Part shown: piece by piece, positions 59,539-64,000 of the stretch
How the letters are laid out: each line of letters starts with the position of its first letter
Numbering within the stretch: position 1 is the first letter of the stretch
Source: Jatrophihabitans telluris
GTDB taxonomy: Bacteria > Actinomycetota > Actinomycetes > Mycobacteriales > Jatrophihabitantaceae
Length of the DNA stretch: 64,000 bases
Direction of reading: 5' to 3'
Assembly (NCBI RefSeq): GCF_023516435.1
Contig: NZ_CP097332.1
Location: 2,542,001 to 2,606,000, forward strand
Translations under genes and position numbers: made by a program
Notes under the pieces: model-generated
The model's input: only the letters and a program-made list of their open reading frames with translations
What the model was told of the DNA's origin: nothing
Databases searched by the model: none

Positions 59539-60948
59539 CCCGTCGGCGGGAACGGCAGCTGGGCCCGGCGCGGCCGGCCGAGCGGGCAGTCGCGCGGAGT
59601 AGATCGAGTACCCGTCGAGATAGCGGACCGCCGCGGTGGCGATGACGGTGGCGATGATCATCGGGGTCATCAGACCGAAGCCGCTGTGGGTCAGTTCCAG
59701 CACCAGCGCGAGCCCGGTGATCGGGGCCTGCATGGCGCAGCCGATCATCGCCGCGGCACCGACCATCGCGTACGCCCCGACCGGGGTGCCTGGCCACAGA
59801 TGGGTCCACACCAGTCCCAGTCCGCCACCGAGGACGGCGCCGGTGCTCATGACCGGAGTGAACAATCCACCGGACGCGCCGCTGGCCAGACACAGCGCGG
59901 TCACGGCCGGCTTGAGCACCGCGAGCACCAGCAGGAAGCCGATCGTGCCGCCGCCGAGGAAGGCGTCGTGGGCCATGTCCTTGCCGTTGCCGAACAGCTG
60001 CGGGTAGGCGATCCCGATAACGCCCAAGGCGCCGAACGCGACCAGCGGCGCGAACAGGCTGGGGGTGCCGGTGATGCGGTGGTGGGACAGCCACCCGATG
60101 CCACGGATGTAGCCGGCGGCGCCGAGTCCGATCAGCGGCCCGGCCAGCAGAGCCCAGACCAGTAGGGCCGGGCTGACGTGATAGCCGGGGACGTCGAGAT
60201 AGGTCGCCTGGTTGGGCAGGTAGACCCAGGCGGTCACGGTGGCGATGCCGCAGCAGGCCAGCGCAGGCAGCATCGTGGCGATGGAGACCGACCCGACGAG
60301 GATTTCGGCAGTGAAGAACGCCCCTCCGAGCGGGACGTTGTAGACGGCAGCCAGCCCGGCTCCCCCGCCGCAGGCGATCAGCAACCGCTGCTGAGCGCCG
60401 GACAAACCGAACCAGCGCCCGAGCAGGCCACCGGACAGACCGCCCATCGTCTTCGGCGCCGCCTCCCGGCCCAGCGACACGCCCATCCCGATCACGATCT
60501 CGGAGATGATGCTGCTACCCGTCGAGCGGCGGACCGACAACTCCCCCGACTGACTCCACAGCACGTCATCGATCTCGGACTTCTTGCCCGGGGTATAGCG
60601 GCGCAGCAGAAACCAGGCGATCCCGCCGAAGACGCCGGCGATCAGCAGCGAGGTGACCCGCCGCAGCGCCGATGCGGCCTCGACCCCGGACTGGAAGTCC
60701 CCGCGGTGGTAGCCGAACGCGGCGGACTCGACATGAAACAGCAGCGCCATCAGGGCGACTCCGAGCAGCCCGGTCGCGACCCCGGTCAGCACCAGCGCGA
60801 GCCAAAACCTCGGGCTCAACGCGGCCTCGCCGTCGCCGGTGACGTTCGGCTGCTCGGTGGCTCCGCGTCCGGACGGCAGCCGCGTCCGCAGGTAGGGCTG
60901 CGGTTGTCGCAGTCGCTCGCTGGCCTTCGCGGGCTTAGATCGCGTCAC
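59515..60948 (-). CDS. ClC-family chloride channel/antiporter
   Basis: A 477-residue ClC protein. Selectivity segments are present but altered: GMGVSLGREAAPK holds the gating Glu in place of GxGREGP, GSSII replaces GSGIP, and GGLFTPVM is normal. About 16 to 18 helices; no CBS domains. GTG 60948 overlaps the PAP2 stop as GTGA, so the two are co-translated. It probably exchanges Cl- or another small anion for H+. Confidence 0.87.
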   Translation of the reverse strand: MTRSKPAKASERLRQPQPYLRTRLPSGRGATEQPNVTGDGEAALSPRFWLALVLTGVATGLLGVALMALLFHVESAAFGYHRGDFQSGVEAASALRRVTSLLIAGVFGGIAWFLLRRYTPGKKSEIDDVLWSQSGELSVRRSTGSSIISEIVIGMGVSLGREAAPKTMGGLSGGLLGRWFGLSGAQQRLLIACGGGAGLAAVYNVPLGGAFFTAEILVGSVSIATMLPALACCGIATVTAWVYLPNQATYLDVPGYHVSPALLVWALLAGPLIGLGAAGYIRGIGWLSHHRITGTPSLFAPLVAFGALGVIGIAYPQLFGNGKDMAHDAFLGGGTIGFLLVLAVLKPAVTALCLASGASGGLFTPVMSTGAVLGGGLGLVWTHLWPGTPVGAYAMVGAAAMIGCAMQAPITGLALVLELTHSGFGLMTPMIIATVIATAAVRYLDGYSIYSARLPARPAAPGPAAVPADGSGGLGDR

Positions 60949-61751
60949 TGAAGTGACGCCTCCTCGACCGCGTCCTGATCTGGGGTCGGCGCCGACCGGG
61001 CGACATGCCGCACACCGAAATCAGCCAGCACCCATAGCCCCGCGCCGGCGAGCACGTCGGCCAGGAAGTGGTTGGCGGTGCCGAGCACCACCAACGCGGT
61101 CAGCACGGGATAGGCGACCGCGAGTATCCGGAGCCACCGGCGCGAGGCGAGCCGATAGACGGTGACGCCGCACCAGACGGCCCATGCCATGTGCAGGGAG
61201 GGCATCGCCGCGAACTGGTTCGCGATCGCCGCCGCCCCGGCCGGAACGCTCGCATCACTGCCCCACCAACCCCACTGGCTGTAGCCCGCCAGGGTGTCGT
61301 GGAACCCGCCGGCGGTCAGCAACCGAGGCGGGGCGGTCGGGAACCTCCAGAACCCGAGCAGCGCCGAGGCGGTCACGACGGCCAAGACCGTGCGGGCGTG
61401 GCGATAGGCGCCCGGACGCGCCTTGTAGATCCAGATCAACACCGCCGGGGTCACGACGAAGTGCAACGTGGCGTAGAAGTAGCAGGCCGGAACCGCCAGG
61501 ACGCCGACGTGCTGCAAGGCGTTGTTCAGGCCATGTTCAGGGTCCAGGTGGGTCCAGCGTTCCCACCGCAGCAGCTCAGCGGCGTCGCTCTGGGCCCGCG
61601 GGATGCTGCCGGCGATGACGCCCCGGATCGAGTCGTAGACCGCGTAGAACCCGGCGACCAAGATCAGCTCCCGCCACCACCGAACCGGCCGGCGACGGCT
61701 GCGTTCCGTGACCGAGCCCAGGTCGGTCGAGAGCCGGATCTGCGGCCTCAC
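60945..61751 (-). CDS. PAP2-superfamily membrane phosphatase/transferase
   Basis: A 268-residue membrane enzyme of the PAP2 superfamily, resembling inositolphosphotransferase-type members. Motifs are RFPTAPPRL, the central MPSLHMAW with catalytic His, and GTANHFLADVLAG. Six membrane segments are apparent. It heads a two-gene unit with the ClC gene and is divergent from the MarR operon. The substrate is a phosphorylated lipid or inositol lipid; the exact one is unknown. Confidence 0.85.
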   Translation of the reverse strand: MRPQIRLSTDLGSVTERSRRRPVRWWRELILVAGFYAVYDSIRGVIAGSIPRAQSDAAELLRWERWTHLDPEHGLNNALQHVGVLAVPACYFYATLHFVVTPAVLIWIYKARPGAYRHARTVLAVVTASALLGFWRFPTAPPRLLTAGGFHDTLAGYSQWGWWGSDASVPAGAAAIANQFAAMPSLHMAWAVWCGVTVYRLASRRWLRILAVAYPVLTALVVLGTANHFLADVLAGAGLWVLADFGVRHVARSAPTPDQDAVEEASLQ

Positions 61752-61802
61752 ACCCAGGGGCCTCTCACTGAACGCTCAGATACTCTTGCCACAGAACTAT
61801 TC

Positions 61803-61815
61803 TAGCGCAGCGCTA
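61803..61815. promoter_or_regulatory. Palindromic operator between PAP2 and MarR genes
   Basis: TAGCGC-A-GCGCTA is a perfect palindrome 10 bases before the MarR GTG. The hexamer TATCAT at 61814-61819 ends 6 bases before GTG 61826, the spacing of a -10 element for a leaderless transcript. The palindrome probably binds the MarR protein and covers that promoter. Confidence 0.65.
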
Positions 61816-61825
61816 TCATACTGGC

Positions 61826-62362
61826 GTGGCCCGCCGACCAGAGACCCCCAAGCCGGATCGCTCGACTTCAGTAGAGGTCTGGGCATTGGCTGACGTCGTC
61901 AACCGGCTGCGCCGCATCCTGCGCTCCAGCATCCGCAGCGAGTTCCCCTGGGAGCGCCTGCCCATGGCCCAGGTCGAGATCCTGCAACGCCTGGCCGAGG
62001 AACCCGGCCTGCGCGTCACCGAACTCGCCGCCCGCCAGAAGCTGGCCATCAACACCGTCAGCAACGTTCTGCAGCAGATGGTCCTGGCCGGACTGGTCGA
62101 CCGCCGCGTCGATCAGTACGACCGGCGCGCCGTCACCGTGCACCTCACCAACACCGGGCAGGAGCAGCTACAGGGCTGGATGCAGGCCAACGGCCGCCGC
62201 CTGGACGCCGCGTTCAGCGACCTGGCCGAGAAAGACCGCACCGCGATCCTCGCGACCCTGCCGTCGCTGAGCCGGCTCGTCGAACGCCTGGAAAGCATCG
62301 AGCGCCTCGAAGGACTGGACGGGTCCGACCAGTCGGCCGAACCGAACGGCAAGTCGGCATGA
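61826..62362 (+). CDS. MarR-family transcriptional regulator
   Basis: A 178-residue winged-helix repressor: MAQVEILQRLAEEPGLRVTELAARQKLAINTVSNVLQQMVLAGLVDRR is the reader helix region, and the wing is DQYDRRAVTVHLT. It starts at GTG 61826, likely leaderless. The stop overlaps the next start as ATGA, and the following pair does the same, forming a three-gene coupled operon with a small membrane protein and Lgt. Confidence 0.87.
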   Translation: MARRPETPKPDRSTSVEVWALADVVNRLRRILRSSIRSEFPWERLPMAQVEILQRLAEEPGLRVTELAARQKLAINTVSNVLQQMVLAGLVDRRVDQYDRRAVTVHLTNTGQEQLQGWMQANGRRLDAAFSDLAEKDRTAILATLPSLSRLVERLESIERLEGLDGSDQSAEPNGKSA

Positions 62363-62559
62363 CCGACTCCCCCATCCCGTCGGAACTGTCGCCACCTGTT
62401 TCGCCCGGTCCGCCAGTGCGCGGATGGGTCCTGACCGCGGCCTTAATTGTGTTTGCGGTGCTCGTGTTCGCGGTCGCCGGTCTGGGCTGGGCCGGTGTCG
62501 TCATCATCGTCGCCCTGATGGCTGGCGCGTACACCGTGCTGATCCGCTGGTCGCGATGA
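62359..62559 (+). CDS. Small membrane protein (66 aa)
   Basis: A 66-residue protein with a Pro/Ser-rich N terminus and two hydrophobic segments (WVLTAALIVFAVLVFAVAGLG, WAGVVIIVALMAGAYTVL). It overlaps both neighbours by ATGA. It may be an accessory of the MarR-controlled Lgt operon; no family was recognised. Confidence 0.7.
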   Translation: MTDSPIPSELSPPVSPGPPVRGWVLTAALIVFAVLVFAVAGLGWAGVVIIVALMAGAYTVLIRWSR

Positions 62560-63479
62560 CCCTGACCGCAATGACAGAAAAGCCGCTGGCGTATCTGCCT
62601 TCCCCGGCCCAGAGTGTCTGGCATCTCGGACCGTTGCCGATCCACGCCTACGCCCTGTGCATCGTCGCCGGAATCGCCGTCGCGCTGCGGGTGGCGGCGA
62701 ACCGGTGGCGCACCGTCGGCGGGCGCGAGGGCGACCTGTGGGACGTGTCGGGCTGGGCGATCGTGTTCGGCATCATCGGCGGACGCCTGTACCACGTGAT
62801 CTCTGACCCCGAGCTGTACTTCAAACACGGCGAGCACCCGCTCAACGCACTCAAGATCTGGGACGGCGGCCTGGGCATCTGGGGCGCCGTCGCCCTCGGC
62901 GGACTCGGTGCCTGGATCGGCTGCCACCGCAAAGGCATCCGACTCTCGGTGTTCGCCGACGTCGTCATCCCCGGCGTCGTCGCCGCACAGGGATTGGGGC
63001 GGTGGGGCAACTGGTTCAACAACGAACTCTACGGCGGACCGACCAGCCTGCCCTGGGGCCTGCGGGTGCATTGCCTGGACATCATCACCGGCCACGCCAC
63101 ACCGTTCGGGACCGCCGACGGCGGGCAAGTCTGTCACAGCAGCGCAACCGTGGCCGGACTGTTCCAACCGACGTTCCTGTACGAGTCGGTGTGGGACATC
63201 AGCCTCGCCCTGATCCTGATCTGGGTCAGCCGACGCTGGCGACTCGGCTCCGGGCAGCTCTTCGCGCTCTACGTCATGGGCTACACCGCCGGACGAGGCT
63301 GGATCGAAGCCCTGCGCCATGACCACGCCAACCACATCCTCGGCCTGCGCCTCAACGACTGGACCTCCATCATCGTCTTCCTCCTCGGCATCGCGATGTT
63401 TGCCTGGCGACGCCGAATCCGCCACGACGCCCCTTACATCAGCGAACGTTCCGAGGAACCGGTCAGCGCCAAAACCTGA
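62556..63479 (+). CDS. lgt: Prolipoprotein diacylglyceryl transferase homologue
   Basis: A 307-residue membrane enzyme that transfers diacylglycerol from phosphatidylglycerol to the lipobox Cys of prolipoproteins. The Lgt signature GRWGNWFNNELYGGP is present, as are an N-terminal PLPIHAYALCIVAG and DVVIPGVVAAQGLGRWG. The family's late Arg region is in YTAGRGWIEALR. ATG 62556 overlaps the preceding stop. A regulated, island-located copy suggests a paralogue additional to the housekeeping gene, but that cannot be checked here. Confidence 0.88.
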   Translation: MTLTAMTEKPLAYLPSPAQSVWHLGPLPIHAYALCIVAGIAVALRVAANRWRTVGGREGDLWDVSGWAIVFGIIGGRLYHVISDPELYFKHGEHPLNALKIWDGGLGIWGAVALGGLGAWIGCHRKGIRLSVFADVVIPGVVAAQGLGRWGNWFNNELYGGPTSLPWGLRVHCLDIITGHATPFGTADGGQVCHSSATVAGLFQPTFLYESVWDISLALILIWVSRRWRLGSGQLFALYVMGYTAGRGWIEALRHDHANHILGLRLNDWTSIIVFLLGIAMFAWRRRIRHDAPYISERSEEPVSAKT

Positions 63480-63547
63480 TGGCTGAGGCCGTCCCATCGC
63501 CGAAGGCGGTTCGGCTGATGCCCCTGGGCGAAGACCCCGACGTAGTC

Positions 63548-64000
63548 CTACGCCAGCAGATTCGTCGAACGATAGGCCAGCACGGCACCTTCACCGTGGG
63601 CGAGCCCCGCGCCGGCGATCATGAGCCAGCCCTGCCCGTAGCGCCAGACGAACGGATCCCGAAACGCGATCACGCACTCATCGGGGGGCCCGTCGACTAC
63701 CACGTCGACTTCCGAAGACATCCACGCCAAGCGATGTTCGGCCCGTCTCGCGACAGCGATCTGGGCGCGGTCCAGCGCATTCGTGCGCACCCGCGTGTAG
63801 AAGGCACACTCCTGCCCCTGATCGTTGGTCACGACACATCCCGACCAACAGCCAACCTCGAAGGGACCTGGCACCAGTGAGGCATCGGTCTGACGCCAGT
63901 GCACGAGATCGTCTGAAGTCGCCGTGCCCCAGGAGATCTCGGGGGACCATACGGTCTGGCCGGGCAGCGACTGGAAGTGCAGGACGTACCGGCCGTCGAC
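63548..64000 (-). pseudogene. GH32-like glycosidase gene, interrupted and cut by window edge
   Basis: The minus frame from the window edge reads VDGRYVLHFQSLPGQ ... SWGTATSDDLVHWRQTD ... WSGCVVTNDQG ... FRDPFVWRYGQGWLMIAGAG ... VLAYRSTNLLA then TAG 63550-63548. This is a five-bladed beta-propeller glycosidase of GH32 type (levanase/invertase-like), with the conserved RDP. After the stop the same frame continues DYVGVFAQG, as expected if TAG replaced a Trp codon (S-x-LL-x-W-D/E-Y-V-G). The N-terminal part lies outside the window, and the 3' part seems to end near the lgt gene. The gene is probably inactive. Confidence 0.6.

Noticed and set aside
63479-63880. Plus-strand 133-codon frame after lgt
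   Set aside because: It lies opposite the GH32-like coding sequence, which shows family motifs; the plus product shows none.

Overview
The window is GC-rich actinobacterial DNA (Actinomycetota). This is suggested by the strong G/C bias at third codon positions, frequent GTG starts, many stop/start overlaps, F420-type redox enzymes, an MmpL transporter and CopC-CopD fusion architecture. I cannot name a genus from sequence alone. No rRNA gene, complete tRNA gene, CRISPR array, transposase or integrase was seen.

Region 1 (1-10.7 kb): tail of an unidentified gene, a two-gene ABC exporter, a small hypothetical gene, and three exported proteins (a repeat-rich surface protein, an alkaline-phosphatase-superfamily enzyme, a PKD-domain protein with a HExxE-like motif), then an APC-family transporter.

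Region 2 (10.7-31.2 kb) is the most unusual part. Six minus-strand genes (29154 down to 13967) run almost without gaps, and most are joined by overlapping stop/start codons. They encode a giant 2168-residue exported protein (SdrD-B-like, IPT/TIG and beta-helix parts), three related two-domain cupredoxin proteins, a membrane-anchored small protein and a YbhB/PEBP-like protein. The four copper motifs of a multicopper oxidase appear to be divided: the first cupredoxin protein keeps HxxHxH and HCH..H..M, the second keeps HxH and HSHxxxQ, and the third keeps none and carries PKD-like domains. A CopC-CopD copper protein is divergent from this operon. Just downstream lies a response regulator/response regulator/histidine kinase operon in which one regulator has Glu in place of the phosphoacceptor Asp. 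I read the whole as a candidate secreted split multicopper oxidase system with its own copper supply and possibly its own regulation.

Region 3 (31.3-42.7 kb): a polytopic membrane protein, a quinone-reductase-like dehydrogenase with a divergent TetR and two operators, a NUDIX hydrolase, an ECF sigma factor overlapping a membrane-tethered beta-propeller gene, small exported and hypothetical genes, an EAL-domain remnant, and a leaderless PLC-like phosphoesterase with a Pro-Gly linker.

Region 4 (42.8-50.4 kb): SDR/TetR pair, TetR/DHA2 exporter pair with a long inverted repeat, then VOC, F420-reductase-like, LLM-class and aldo/keto reductase genes, resembling a xenobiotic or redox detoxification cluster.

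Region 5 (50.7-64 kb) begins at a 45-nt 3' fragment of tRNA-Val(GAC) followed by a terminator. This is the scar expected where an integrative element used the anticodon loop, so the DNA to the right may be an island. It holds DUF302/MmpL divergent from a CsoR-family repressor lacking the copper His, several decaying genes (truncation, nonsense, frameshift), a sulfite-oxidase-like enzyme, a uracil-DNA-glycosylase-like protein, LysR with a TDT (possible sulfite exporter), ClC and PAP2 genes, a MarR/small TM/Lgt operon and a broken GH32-like gene at the edge.
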